This document shows, in pieces, positions 37,327 to 46,389 of a stretch of DNA of 64,000 nucleotides. Both the position numbers and the translations under genes were made by a program. Source of the DNA: Candidatus Gastranaerophilales bacterium (GTDB lineage Bacteria > Cyanobacteriota > Vampirovibrionia > Gastranaerophilales > Gastranaerophilaceae); contig CAJUPC010000004.1 in NCBI GenBank assembly GCA_910588555.1, positions 6,878 to 70,877 of the forward strand. Reading direction: 5' to 3'. Each line of letters begins with the position of its first letter. Position 1 is the stretch's first letter. A model generated the notes under the pieces. It worked only from the letters and a program-made list of their open reading frames with translations, did no database searches and was not told where the DNA came from.

Positions 37327-38715
37327 CTATTTTACGTAATTCAAAAGTGTTCTTACGCCTGCGCCTGTTGCACCAGCAATAAATTCTTTTTGCGGTTTTT
37401 CAAGGAACGCAGTGCCGGCAATGTCAATGTGTGTCCATTTAACATCTTTTACAAATTCTTGCAAGAATACGCCTGCTGCAGAAGCTCCGCCAAATCTTGA
37501 GCCTGTATTTTTCATATCAGCAATATCAGATTTTAAGCTGTTAAAATATTCTTTGAACATAGGTAACTGCCAGTATGTTTCACCTGAATTTTCAGCAGTT
37601 TTAATCACTCTTGCAATCATTTCTTCATCATTGCCCATAACGCCTGTTGCAATTGTGCCTAATGCAACCATACAAGCACCTGTCAGTGTAGCGATGTCAA
37701 TAACTTCGTCTACTCCGAGTTCGCAGGCATAACATAATGCGTCAGCAAGAGTCAATCTTCCTTCTGCGTCTGTGTTGTCAACTTCGATTGTTTTGCCGTT
37801 TTTAGCTGTCAAAATATCTCCCGGTTTGTAAGAAGAACCTGAAGGCATATTTTCGCAAGCTGCAATGATACCATGAACTTCGCAATCCGGCTGTAATTTT
37901 GCTAAAGCCTGCATTACACCTAATACGCAAGCTGCACCTGACATATCGTCTTTCATTGTAAGCATTGAAGATGCCGGTTTAATATCAAGTCCGCCTGAGT
38001 CAAAGCAAATTCCTTTACCGATAAGTGCTATTTTTTTCTTCGGATTTTTGCCTGTATATTTCATGTGGATAAATTTAGGAGGATTTACGCTTCCCTGTCC
38101 TACTGCAAGAAATGCACCCATGCCCATTCTTTCGATTTCAGGTTTTTCAAAAACTTTTGTTTCTAAGCCTTGAATATTTTGTGCAATTTCAGCAAGTTTT
38201 GCAGGAGTTGCAATTTGTGCGGGGGTATTTGCCAAATCACGAGTAAATTTCATTGCTTCACCGAAAATTATTCCCTCGTTAATTTCTTCTTGAGAAAATT
38301 TTGTGAATGTTATTTCGTCTAAATGATGAGCTTTTTCTGATTTAAATTTGTCGAATGCGTAATCTGCAATCATTGCGCCAAGTGCCGCAGATTTACCGTA
38401 ATCGCAAGTTACATCAAAATCAAAAACTGCTTTTTTAGCTTTAATTTGATGTAATTTTTTTACGGCTTTTGCAACAGCTTCTCTCATTTTGTTTGCGCTG
38501 AATTCTTCTTTTTTACCAAAACCGATAATCAAAATTTTGTCGGCAGAAGATTGGCCGAGCGTATGAAGCAAATATGTCTGTCCGAATTTACCTTCAAACC
38601 CGTCTTTTTCGACAGCATATTTGTTAGCGAGTTCTTGAGAAGTTTTTTCACCTTCAAATTGATTTATTACAAGAACTTCTGTCTCTTTTACGTCTTGTGA
38701 AACTTTAATTTCCAT
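37327..38715 (-). CDS. pepA: leucyl aminopeptidase (M17)
   Basis: 462-residue cytosolic zinc/manganese aminopeptidase. Active-site blocks: G-K-G-I-C-F-D-S-G-G-L-D-I-K-P near 245 and N-T-D-A-E-G-R-L-T-L-A-D-A-L near 325. The start is the ATG after AAGGAGAGAAAT; an in-frame ATG 21 bases upstream would place the ribosome site inside the gene. Single-gene unit with its own terminator. Confidence 0.95.
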   Translation of the reverse strand: MEIKVSQDVKETEVLVINQFEGEKTSQELANKYAVEKDGFEGKFGQTYLLHTLGQSSADKILIIGFGKKEEFSANKMREAVAKAVKKLHQIKAKKAVFDFDVTCDYGKSAALGAMIADYAFDKFKSEKAHHLDEITFTKFSQEEINEGIIFGEAMKFTRDLANTPAQIATPAKLAEIAQNIQGLETKVFEKPEIERMGMGAFLAVGQGSVNPPKFIHMKYTGKNPKKKIALIGKGICFDSGGLDIKPASSMLTMKDDMSGAACVLGVMQALAKLQPDCEVHGIIAACENMPSGSSYKPGDILTAKNGKTIEVDNTDAEGRLTLADALCYACELGVDEVIDIATLTGACMVALGTIATGVMGNDEEMIARVIKTAENSGETYWQLPMFKEYFNSLKSDIADMKNTGSRFGGASAAGVFLQEFVKDVKWTHIDIAGTAFLEKPQKEFIAGATGAGVRTLLNYVK

Positions 38716-38776
38716 ATTTCTCTCCTTATTACGCATACAAGTATAACACTTTTAAAAATGTTTGTAAATTCTTTAT

Positions 38777-38836
38777 TTTACCTACTATACAAAAATATAT
38801 TATCATGATACAATATTGACAGATGTAGTAGGTAAA
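38777..38836. promoter_or_regulatory. inverted repeat around a promoter-like core
   Basis: Perfect 11-base arms TTTACCTACTA / TAGTAGGTAAA separated by 38 bases. The centre contains the palindrome TATCATGATA, a TACAAT and a TTGACA. It lies between the divergent pepA and rny genes. The two arms could be operator sites joined by a loop, or an RNA stem. Confidence 0.45.
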
Positions 38837-38961
38837 TATTTTTGGATATATATGCAATAAAAATTCGTTTAAATATAGAATAGATGAAAGCTCGATAGGA
38901 TATATGTATCGGGCATTGCGTGTATTTTTTAAAAATAGAAAAGGATAAGGTATAAAACTTT

Positions 38962-40482
38962 ATGGACTTTTATTTAATTATTGCGATTATTGCGGTAATA
39001 GCATTAATCGCTGTGCTGTTTGTCCAGCAGAGCAAAACCAAATCCGTGCTTTTATCTGTTGAAAAAGATAAAAAAGCATTGGAAGAGAAAGAAAAACTTC
39101 TGCTTAAAGAAGCTAAAATCAGAGCAATTGAAGAATTGCAGGATGACAGAGAGAAACTTAACGAAGAAGAAAGAGAAAGAAGACAAGAACTTGTCAGACA
39201 AGAACAAAAATTAGCAAAACGTGAAGATATGCTTGAAGATAAAATTCAGGAATATACTGAAAAAGACTTGCAGGCGCAAAGAAAACTTGATGAACTTCTT
39301 GAAAAAGAAGATTATTTGGCTGAAATTGTTCAAAAACAGACAACAGAACTTGAAAGAATTTCCGGTATGTCAGCAGAAGATGCTAAAAATATGCTTCTTG
39401 AACAGTTAAAACATGACTTGGCTCAAGAACAAATGCAGCTTGTAAGAGAAAATGAAGCTAAAATAAAAGAAATTTCTTTAGAAAAATCAAAAGAAATTTT
39501 ATCTACAACAATGCAAAGATGTATGATTGAACAGGTTGTTGAAACAACAGTTTCGGTCGTTGCTTTGCCTAATGATGAAATGAAAGGCCGTATAATCGGT
39601 CGTGAGGGACGTAACATTAGAGCGCTTGAAACTTTGACAGGCGTTGATTTGATTATTGATGATACACCGGAAGCTGTTGTTCTATCAAGCTTTGATCCTG
39701 TTCGACGTGAGATTGCAAAACTTGCGCTTGAAAAACTTATTGTAGACGGACGTATCCACCCTGTCAGAATTGAAGAAATGGTTGAAAAAGCTAAAGAAGA
39801 AATCGATAAAAAGATTTGGACAGAAGGTGAAAATGCTGCACTTGAAATGGGCGTTATGGGCTTAAATAAAGAATTAATCAAAACTTTAGGTCGCTTATAT
39901 TACAGAACGAGTTACGGTCAAAATGTTTTGAAACATTCTCTGGAAGTCGGTCACATTGCAGGCATGCTTGCAGCTGAACTCGGTGCTAATGAAGTTATTG
40001 CAAAACGCGCAGGACTTTTGCACGATATCGGAAAAGCCGTTGACCAAACTCAAGAAGGAACACACATTCAACTCGGTGTTGAACTTGCTTCAAGATTTGG
40101 TGAAAGACCCGAAGTTATTCACGCTATTGAAGCGCACCATGATGATGTTGTGGCAAACACAATTGAAGCTGTTCTTGTAAAAGTTGCAGACGCTATCTCA
40201 GCAGGCAGACCCGGTGCAAGACGTGATACGCTGGAAATTTACATCAAACGTCTGCAAAAAATTGAAGAAATAGTAAACAGCTATGAAGGTATAAAACAGT
40301 CTTTTGCTGTTCAGGCAGGTAGAGAAGTTCGAATTATCGTTGAAGCTGAAAGATTTGATGATTTGGCTTCACAAAAACTTGCACGTGACGTTGCAAAACG
40401 TATTGAAGATGAACTCGATTACCCCGGACAAATCAGAGTAACGGTTGTAAGAGAATTCAGAACAACTGAAATTGCCAGATAA
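38962..40482 (+). CDS. rny: ribonuclease Y
   Basis: 506-residue membrane-anchored endoribonuclease that starts mRNA decay. N-terminal membrane helix (3-22), a long charged coiled coil (about 25-195), the KH domain ([10 protein letters not shown] at about 215) and an HD domain with H-D-I-G-K and E-A-H-H-D-D. It is complete. ymdB follows after an intrinsic terminator, the same gene order as in Bacillus. Confidence 0.96.
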   Translation: MDFYLIIAIIAVIALIAVLFVQQSKTKSVLLSVEKDKKALEEKEKLLLKEAKIRAIEELQDDREKLNEEERERRQELVRQEQKLAKREDMLEDKIQEYTEKDLQAQRKLDELLEKEDYLAEIVQKQTTELERISGMSAEDAKNMLLEQLKHDLAQEQMQLVRENEAKIKEISLEKSKEILSTTMQRCMIEQVVETTVSVVALPNDEMKGRIIGREGRNIRALETLTGVDLIIDDTPEAVVLSSFDPVRREIAKLALEKLIVDGRIHPVRIEEMVEKAKEEIDKKIWTEGENAALEMGVMGLNKELIKTLGRLYYRTSYGQNVLKHSLEVGHIAGMLAAELGANEVIAKRAGLLHDIGKAVDQTQEGTHIQLGVELASRFGERPEVIHAIEAHHDDVVANTIEAVLVKVADAISAGRPGARRDTLEIYIKRLQKIEEIVNSYEGIKQSFAVQAGREVRIIVEAERFDDLASQKLARDVAKRIEDELDYPGQIRVTVVREFRTTEIAR

Positions 40483-40490
40483 TAATTATT

Positions 40491-40523
40491 AGGGGTGAGG
40501 CAAAAAGCCTCAGCCCTTTTTTA
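40491..40523 (+). terminator. intrinsic terminator between rny and ymdB
   Basis: AGGGGTGAGGC-AAAAA-GCCTCAGCCCT with six T. It ends about ten bases before the ymdB start. Confidence 0.8.
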
Positions 40524-40532
40524 GGAAATCTT

Positions 40533-41360
40533 ATGAGTGATGATAAAATGATAAAAATTTTATTTTTTGGAGATATGGTGGGCAGACCCGGAAGGCTTGC
40601 CGTGCGCAATTTTCTTGCAGAAAACAAACAAAATTTTGACGCAATCATCGCTAATGTTGAAAATGCATCTCACGGTTTTGGTTTAACAGAAAAAAATTAT
40701 AAGGAAATCTCTGAATATGGTGTGGATTGTATGACATCAGGCAATCATATTTGGGATAAAAAAGAAATTTTTAACTACATCTCGGACGCAGAAAAACTTA
40801 TACGTCCGTTTAACTACCCTGCCGGCACTGTCGGGCAGGGCAGTCATGTTTTTGAATTTGATAATGGTCTTAAAATTGCTGTTGTAAATGTTCTCGGACG
40901 TATTTTTATGAGTCCCGTAGAATCTCAGTGGACGCTTGTTGCTGATGAAATTAGGCGCCTGAAAGAAATTACACCTGTTGTAATTGTTGATTTCCATGCA
41001 GAAGCAACAGCTGAAAAGATTTGTTTCGGAAGATTTTGTTCGGAACTTGGTGTAAGTGCGTTTTTCGGTACGCATACGCATGTACAGACTGCTGATGAGC
41101 AGATAATGCATGGTATGGCATATATTACTGATGCAGGTTTTTGCGGTACCGCTGAAAGTGTTATAGGGATGGAATATAAAACTTCCTTAAACCGCTTTAC
41201 TACCGTTGTTCCGGAGCGTTATGAAGTAGCAGACGGCAATGTCGTCCAACTTAATGCTGTTGAGGTTGAAATTAATTCTCAAAGCGGACATGCTGTTGCT
41301 ATAAAAAGAATTTTTATGTTAGAAGATAATGAAAAAAAGGAAGAGGACCATGAAAAGTGA
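40533..41360 (+). CDS. ymdB: YmdB-family metallophosphoesterase
   Basis: 275 residues of the TIGR00282/YmdB family, dimetal phosphoesterases that act on 2',3'-cyclic nucleotides. Motifs: F-F-G-D-M-V-G-R-P-G-R, N-V-E-N-A-S-H-G-F-G, S-G-N-H-I-W-D, D-F-H-A-E-A-T and G-T-H-T-H-V. The start follows AGGAAATCTT, directly after the rny terminator, so expression needs read-through or a promoter hidden in the rny end. The 3' end overlaps the PHP gene by 11 bases. Confidence 0.93.
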   Translation: MSDDKMIKILFFGDMVGRPGRLAVRNFLAENKQNFDAIIANVENASHGFGLTEKNYKEISEYGVDCMTSGNHIWDKKEIFNYISDAEKLIRPFNYPAGTVGQGSHVFEFDNGLKIAVVNVLGRIFMSPVESQWTLVADEIRRLKEITPVVIVDFHAEATAEKICFGRFCSELGVSAFFGTHTHVQTADEQIMHGMAYITDAGFCGTAESVIGMEYKTSLNRFTTVVPERYEVADGNVVQLNAVEVEINSQSGHAVAIKRIFMLEDNEKKEEDHEK

Positions 41361-42204
41361 TTTACACATTCACACCCTTTATTCGGATGGTGTATTCTCG
41401 CCTGAGAAGATTGTAGACACGGCAATTGATGTCGGACTTCAGGCAATTGCATTGACCGATCACGATAATGTGCTTTCATATCAGGCGGCAAAAGACCACC
41501 TGAAAAATACACAAAGAGAAGATAAACTTGAAATTATACGCGGGATAGAAGTTAATACTTTGTATAAAAATTACGAAGTTCATATTCTCGGATATTTTAT
41601 GGATGTTGAAAACAGCGATTTTCAAAATATGCTTAAAATGCAGCAGCAGGCACGTGTAAAACAGACTAAAGAAATTATTTCACTTCTTTCAAAAAAAGAG
41701 GGAATTAAAATCAAATTTGAAGATATTAAAAAACAGGTTGCAGAAGGCGGCAGTATCGGACGTCCGCATATCGCAAAAGCTATTACAAATGCAGGCGGCA
41801 CCAATAGTGTTATTGACGCGTATGCAAAATATATTCATGACGATTCGCCTGTATATGTGCAGAGAAAAACCGTAACACCTCAAGACGCGGTTGAAATTAT
41901 ATATGATGCAGGTGGAATTCCTGTTATTGCGCACCCTCATGATTTGGATATTGCTGAAAAGCTTATTAAAGAACTTATGCAATACGGTTTGCGCGGAATT
42001 GAAGCTTACCACAGAAAGCATTCACCTGCATGTGTTGAGTATTTCTCATCAATGGCAGAAGAATTAGGGCTAATCGTAACGGGCGGCTCGGATTTTCACT
42101 GTCCGAATATTATGAACGGCCAGATTGTACTCGGTAAAAACTTTGTTCCCGAATGGGTTTACGACAAATTAATTGAAGAAAAGAAACGAATTGATATGGC
42201 GTAA
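41350..42204 (+). CDS. PHP-domain phosphoesterase (RNase AM/YciV type)
   Basis: 284 residues from the ATG eight bases after GGAAGAGG. N-terminal PHP motif D-L-H-I-H-T-L-Y-S-D-G, then A-L-T-D-H-D, E-V-N-T, A-H-P-H-D and G-S-D-F-H. These are the metal ligands of COG0613 enzymes, which hydrolyse 3',5'-nucleoside bisphosphates or trim RNA 5' ends. Translation is coupled to ymdB. With rny and ymdB it forms an RNA/nucleotide-turnover cluster. Confidence 0.9.
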   Translation: MKSDLHIHTLYSDGVFSPEKIVDTAIDVGLQAIALTDHDNVLSYQAAKDHLKNTQREDKLEIIRGIEVNTLYKNYEVHILGYFMDVENSDFQNMLKMQQQARVKQTKEIISLLSKKEGIKIKFEDIKKQVAEGGSIGRPHIAKAITNAGGTNSVIDAYAKYIHDDSPVYVQRKTVTPQDAVEIIYDAGGIPVIAHPHDLDIAEKLIKELMQYGLRGIEAYHRKHSPACVEYFSSMAEELGLIVTGGSDFHCPNIMNGQIVLGKNFVPEWVYDKLIEEKKRIDMA

Positions 42205-42206
42205 TT

Positions 42207-42842
42207 ATGGCTAAGAAAAAACATTATTTAAAACTTGAATATTCAGTAGTTTTGTTTGTTATTTTCGGTGTATTACTGCTTGTAATGCCTTTTTCCGTAG
42301 AGAATACAAGGCAGGCGGGATTTATATCAAAATGGAACGAAAAATATAACCGTGTTGAATATATGTTTTCAGTAATTAAAGCGCATATAACTGATGATAT
42401 GATTAAAAGCATTAATAAGGCTGAAACTCCACAACAGCGTGAGTCTATTTTGTTAATGCTTGTAAAGCCTTATTTGCGCATAAATACAGAAGCCCGTCCA
42501 AGACATTACAAACCTCGTTATATAAATGGTTCAAAGATTTATAAGGGACAGACATATTATTTTGATGATTTTTATTTTGCCGAGAATAAGACTATAGTGG
42601 GCATAAAAGATATCAAAACAGAAACTCAAGATGACGCGATGTTTCTAATGCTGTTTGATATCAACGGTATTCTACCACCCAACCGCTGGGGAAAAGATAT
42701 TTACGGTGTAAGTATTTTTGATGAAGGCAGAATTGAGCCGTTCGGATTTAATATGGATATGAAAGCTTTAAAGAAAGATTGTTTCGAAACAGGAATAAGC
42801 TGTTCATATTATTACAAAATCGGAGGCGGTTTTGAAGAATAA
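42207..42842 (+). CDS. pilin-like membrane-anchored protein of unknown function
   Basis: 211 residues. A basic N-terminus and one hydrophobic helix (about 10-28) lead to a soluble extracytoplasmic domain. The segment F-D-I-N-G-I-L-P-P-N-R-W-G-K-D-I-Y-G (about 150-168) resembles the conserved end of type IV pilin-like proteins in related genomes. However, there is no F-T-L-x-E processing site and no G-tract. It could be a pilus-associated minor subunit fixed in the membrane; that is inference. It starts 2 bases after the PHP gene, hence same operon. Confidence 0.55.
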   Translation: MAKKKHYLKLEYSVVLFVIFGVLLLVMPFSVENTRQAGFISKWNEKYNRVEYMFSVIKAHITDDMIKSINKAETPQQRESILLMLVKPYLRINTEARPRHYKPRYINGSKIYKGQTYYFDDFYFAENKTIVGIKDIKTETQDDAMFLMLFDINGILPPNRWGKDIYGVSIFDEGRIEPFGFNMDMKALKKDCFETGISCSYYYKIGGGFEE

Positions 42843-42856
42843 TACTATTTAGCAGA

Positions 42857-43675
42857 TTACAATATTTTATCTTTTTTAAAACTTTCAACAATTTCTGTAT
42901 TTTTTGTTTTATTTCTTTGATATTGTAATTTTAATATTTTTAAATATTTTTCCAAACTTACAGGTTCATTTGGTTTAGACGAAAGTATACCGCTTGTTCT
43001 TTCTTCTTGCAATACTTTCTTTACTTTAGGTTCAAGATTTTTAAGACAACCCGGATAGGTAGCATTGCTTATGCCATGTTCCAGCATTTTTAAACAATCT
43101 TTTGGGTAACCGAATTCTTCTGCAAACTTATCTATTTTCTTTGCTATTCTTTTAGGTTTAGGGAATAATGTATCCTCAGTATATGAAAAACGATTAAACA
43201 GAACTGAAAACATATCTGTATCTACCTGTTTAGCATTTTCTACACTAAAATCAAACTTTTTTAAAAATTTCTGTAGACTTTTAAATGTACTTGAAGTTCT
43301 TTCAAAGCTACTTGATTGGGAGTCTACCCAAATTTTTTCAAGTCTTTCTTTTGTGTGTATCTTTCTATTTTTTACTGATAAATTATATCCACAGAACTCA
43401 AACGCGTCACCATAACTTTTATTGAGACTCACAACACTGTCAGGATGTAATAATTTAGCAAAAGAAGTTAGATTTTTTATCAAATTATCTCTTGTCTCTA
43501 CAGTATCTTTTATTAATTGTTTGTTTATACCTCTTTCAAGGTAGTTAGCAGCTTCAATTTCACTATTTATAATTATTTTAGCATATTTGTTAATTCTTCT
43601 TATTGTTTTTTGACTGACTCTGCCTTGAAAATCCTGTTGTTGATTTTGCTGTGTGCTGATTGGCATTATTTTCAT
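42857..43675 (-). CDS. hypothetical helical protein
   Basis: 272 residues, unrecognised. The N-terminus has Q-Q-Q-D-F-Q-G-R-V within the first 22 residues, resembling the S-F-Q motif of the protein at 24041; the rest is predicted helical and basic. No signal peptide or membrane segment was found. Ribosome site AGGAG, eight-base spacing. Monocistronic, between convergent and codirectional neighbours. Confidence 0.55.
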   Translation of the reverse strand: MKIMPISTQQNQQQDFQGRVSQKTIRRINKYAKIIINSEIEAANYLERGINKQLIKDTVETRDNLIKNLTSFAKLLHPDSVVSLNKSYGDAFEFCGYNLSVKNRKIHTKERLEKIWVDSQSSSFERTSSTFKSLQKFLKKFDFSVENAKQVDTDMFSVLFNRFSYTEDTLFPKPKRIAKKIDKFAEEFGYPKDCLKMLEHGISNATYPGCLKNLEPKVKKVLQEERTSGILSSKPNEPVSLEKYLKILKLQYQRNKTKNTEIVESFKKDKIL

Positions 43676-43734
43676 TATTTATACTCCTGATTTTCCATCT
43701 ACAGATATTTAAACCCTGTAAAAAATTTTTTTGC

Positions 43735-43766
43735 TATAAAAACGGCAGAATGTTCATTCTGCCGTT
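43735..43766 (-). terminator. intrinsic terminator after apt
   Basis: Perfect 12-base arms AACGGCAGAATG / CATTCTGCCGTT with a two-base centre, T-rich on the minus strand. Confidence 0.8.
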
Positions 43767-43773
43767 ACAATTA

Positions 43774-44301
43774 TTAATATTTAAGCATTGAAACCGTTTT
43801 TGGAGAGTCTGTAAGCTTTTCTCTGCCTTTTAGGGCTTCAAGTTCTATTAAGAACGCTATACCGACTAAATTTGCACCTGTTTTTTTGACTAATTTACAA
43901 GCTGCTTCTGCGGTTCCGCCTGTTGCAAGTAAATCATCCACTATTAAAACATTTGCGCCTTGAGGAAATGCGTCTTGATGAACTTCGATTTTATCAGTGC
44001 CATATTCAAGGTCGTATTCTTGAGAATAAGTTGCGGCCGGAAGTTTGTTTGGCTTTCTGATAGGTACAAAACCTGCGTCTAATTTGTATGCCATTGGCAT
44101 GCCAAAGATAAATCCACGGCTTTCGATACCTGCGATATAATCGATTTTTACATCTTTAAACTGTTCGCAAAGATAATCAATCATTACTTTTAAAGTTTCG
44201 GGGTCTTTTAGAGCTGTTGTAATATCTCTGAATATAATTCCCTGTTTTGGGAAATCAACAACATCTCTTATTTTGCTTTTTACATCGACTAATGTGTTCA
44301 T
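43774..44301 (-). CDS. apt: adenine phosphoribosyltransferase
   Basis: 175-residue purine salvage enzyme forming AMP from adenine and PRPP. Motifs: G-I-E-S-R-G-F-I-F-G, R-K-P-N-K-L-P and the PRPP loop V-L-I-V-D-D-L-L-A-T-G-G-T-A. The AAGGAGAAATTG ribosome site overlaps the end of the upstream glycosyltransferase; the two genes abut and are surely cotranscribed. Confidence 0.96.
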   Translation of the reverse strand: MNTLVDVKSKIRDVVDFPKQGIIFRDITTALKDPETLKVMIDYLCEQFKDVKIDYIAGIESRGFIFGMPMAYKLDAGFVPIRKPNKLPAATYSQEYDLEYGTDKIEVHQDAFPQGANVLIVDDLLATGGTAEAACKLVKKTGANLVGIAFLIELEALKGREKLTDSPKTVSMLKY

Positions 44302-45702
44302 TTACAATTTCTCCTTTATGTGTTTAATCTTTTCTGCGTATTCCATAGTATATTTTTTAGTTTTTTCTAATTCTTTTTTAATGAATGCTTTGATACTGGC
44401 TTCTTCTTCCAAAACAAGTCCGTGGGCTGTTTTACCCCAGTTCATGTCCTTTTTCATAAACAATATTTTGAAGCAGATATATAAAACAAGCGGGAACCAT
44501 ATTATTAAAAGATAAATTGAAGTTTCCAGCGCTTCAAACATTGCATCAAGCCTTGGCATATAATCATAACGTCTTAAAGAATATCTTGCGGCAAGGAAAA
44601 ATCCGAAACCGATAACACATCCGATAAATATTGAAGAATAAAGCATGTGTGTGGGCGCGTCTTTTGCAAGAACTTTAAAACCTCTGATTAATATTTCCAT
44701 TAAAAACCAGCCCGGCATAATGAATTGAGCAATATAAGCCGTCATATCAAGACTTGCTCTAAGTGACATTTCTTTTGAAAAGAGAACATCTCCAAAATAT
44801 TCGAGGTATCTTCTTATGGTACCTTCAAGCCAGCGTCTGCGCTGTCTGTATAAAGGTTTTAAATAAATTATACCTTCTTCATAAACAACTGCATCAAGAC
44901 AAAATCTGATGTCCCAGCCTTTTATGTGTAATCTTGTCGACATGTCCAAATCGTCAACGATTGTGTGATTATTCCAGCCGCCAATGTCTTCAATTGCCTG
45001 ACGTTTAATAAGTTCACCGTTTCCTCTAAGCTCAACGGCACCCTTGATAGAATCACGTCCGACCTGAAAATGGGCGTCCATTGTATATTCATTATTCTGA
45101 CATCTTGTCAAAAGGTTGTGGTTTTTGTTTCTTATAACTTTTCGTGCCTGAACAGCACCGACATCTTTAGGTTCTAAATGCGGTATGAGTTTTGATAAGA
45201 AATCAGGGTCAACTGTTGCATCCGCGTCGAATACAAGAACAGCTTCTCCTTTTGCAATTTTGAATGCGTCGTTTAATACTGCAGATTTCCCCGGGAATGC
45301 GTCGGGAGTTCTGATTAATGCAGTAACTTTATCAAATCTGTTTTCCAAATCTTTAATAACAGCAGCTGTATTATCAGAGCTTCTGTCATCAATTACGATA
45401 ACTTCAAAGTTTTCATAATCCATGTTCAAAATGTTTTGAACAGTAGTCCCGATAACGCTTTCTTCGTTATGAGCAGGTATCATAACCGTTACAAAGGGCT
45501 TGTAATCAGGATTTATAACCTGTGGATACTTTTGCAGTTTGCGTTTTTGAAATTTGTAAGAAAGGTTCATAAACATGGCATAAATGAACATAAACGTACA
45601 TAAAAATGCCAGACCCCAAACTGTATTAAAGTAACTCTGGAATATATAAATAAATACTCCAAGTCCAAAAACTATTGTAAATAAAAGAATTCTTTCTTTC
45701 AT
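44302..45702 (-). CDS. membrane GT2 glycosyltransferase (poly-sugar synthase-like)
   Basis: 466 residues from the ATG after TTGGAGTATCTG. Two N-terminal membrane helices lead to a cytoplasmic GT-A domain with V-I-V-I-D-D-R-S-S-D, D-A-D-A (metal), V-D-D-L-D-M (base) and Q-R-R-R-W (acceptor), then several C-terminal membrane helices. The Q-x-x-R-W motif marks processive synthases such as PgaC/IcaA or cellulose/hyaluronan synthases. The polymer is unknown. No partner deacetylase or c-di-GMP PilZ domain is adjacent. Confidence 0.85.
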   Translation of the reverse strand: MKERILLFTIVFGLGVFIYIFQSYFNTVWGLAFLCTFMFIYAMFMNLSYKFQKRKLQKYPQVINPDYKPFVTVMIPAHNEESVIGTTVQNILNMDYENFEVIVIDDRSSDNTAAVIKDLENRFDKVTALIRTPDAFPGKSAVLNDAFKIAKGEAVLVFDADATVDPDFLSKLIPHLEPKDVGAVQARKVIRNKNHNLLTRCQNNEYTMDAHFQVGRDSIKGAVELRGNGELIKRQAIEDIGGWNNHTIVDDLDMSTRLHIKGWDIRFCLDAVVYEEGIIYLKPLYRQRRRWLEGTIRRYLEYFGDVLFSKEMSLRASLDMTAYIAQFIMPGWFLMEILIRGFKVLAKDAPTHMLYSSIFIGCVIGFGFFLAARYSLRRYDYMPRLDAMFEALETSIYLLIIWFPLVLYICFKILFMKKDMNWGKTAHGLVLEEEASIKAFIKKELEKTKKYTMEYAEKIKHIKEKL

Positions 45703-45792
45703 CAGATACTCCAATTCCTATGATATTATATCATAAAATTCCTCTATTTATATGTTTTATGGGTAAAAATATGTTAAAAAACATTAAAACAC

Positions 45793-45820
45793 TTGCCATA
45801 TAAAAATATTCAGATATAAT
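45793..45820 (+). promoter_or_regulatory. promoter of hup
   Basis: TTGCCA, 16-base spacer, TATAAT. An 80-base leader with a GC-richer region precedes the gene. Confidence 0.6.
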
Positions 45821-45901
45821 AATTGATGTACAAATAGAACAGGCGGCAGATAAGTCGTAAAGGCTTGATGAAATCTGCTCCGTAAGAGAAGGAGTTTTAT
45901 C

Positions 45902-46180
45902 ATGAACAAAGAAGAATTAGTACAAGAAATTTCAAAAAAATCTAACGTAACTCAAAAAGAAGCTGCTGAAGTATTGGGTGCTTTCATCGAAACTATCCAA
46001 AAAACAGTTTCTAAAGGTAAAAAAGTTACTTTAGTTGGTTTTGGTACATTCGAATCAAGAAAAAGAGCTGCAAGAATTGGCAGAAACCCTCAAACTGGCA
46101 AAGAATTGAAAATCCCTGCAACAACAGTTCCTGCTTTCTCAGCTGGTAAAAAATTCAAAGAAGCTGTAAACAAAAAATAA
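45902..46180 (+). CDS. hup: HU-family nucleoid DNA-binding protein
   Basis: 92-residue histone-like protein. The DNA-binding arm contains G-F-G-T-F-E-S-R-K-R-A-A-R-I-G-R-N-P-Q-T-G-K. The dimerisation helices are standard. It starts after GAGAAGGAG and is followed by a strong terminator, so it is a single-gene unit. Confidence 0.96.
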   Translation: MNKEELVQEISKKSNVTQKEAAEVLGAFIETIQKTVSKGKKVTLVGFGTFESRKRAARIGRNPQTGKELKIPATTVPAFSAGKKFKEAVNKK

Positions 46181-46197
46181 GCTTTGATGAAAGATTT

Positions 46198-46229
46198 AAA
46201 AAGGCACCTCATTAGAGGTGTCTTTTTGT
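46198..46229 (+). terminator. intrinsic terminator after hup
   Basis: AAAAAGGCACCTC-ATTA-GAGGTGTCTTTTTG. The following 160 bases to the helicase end are AT-rich, with nothing else recognisable. Confidence 0.8.
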
Positions 46230-46389
46230 TTATGTGCATTTTTTATTAAATCGTAAGTTCTTATCTTAAAAGATTTGCTTAATTTTCAAAGTGTTTCGAT
46301 ATTAAAATTATAATTTTCTGTTTCTATTAAAAAGCAAAACAGATAAAATTTATTCAATCACACAATGTGGCGGGTGGTGCGGCACGCTC

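Noticed and set aside
38788..38825. Invertible promoter at the pepA-rny inverted repeat
   Set aside because: The spacer is much shorter than known invertible segments and no recombinase gene is nearby; kept only as an operator or hairpin candidate.
39423..39881. 152-residue ORF antisense to rny
   Set aside because: Ser/Ile-rich composition typical of antisense translation of a coiled-coil gene.
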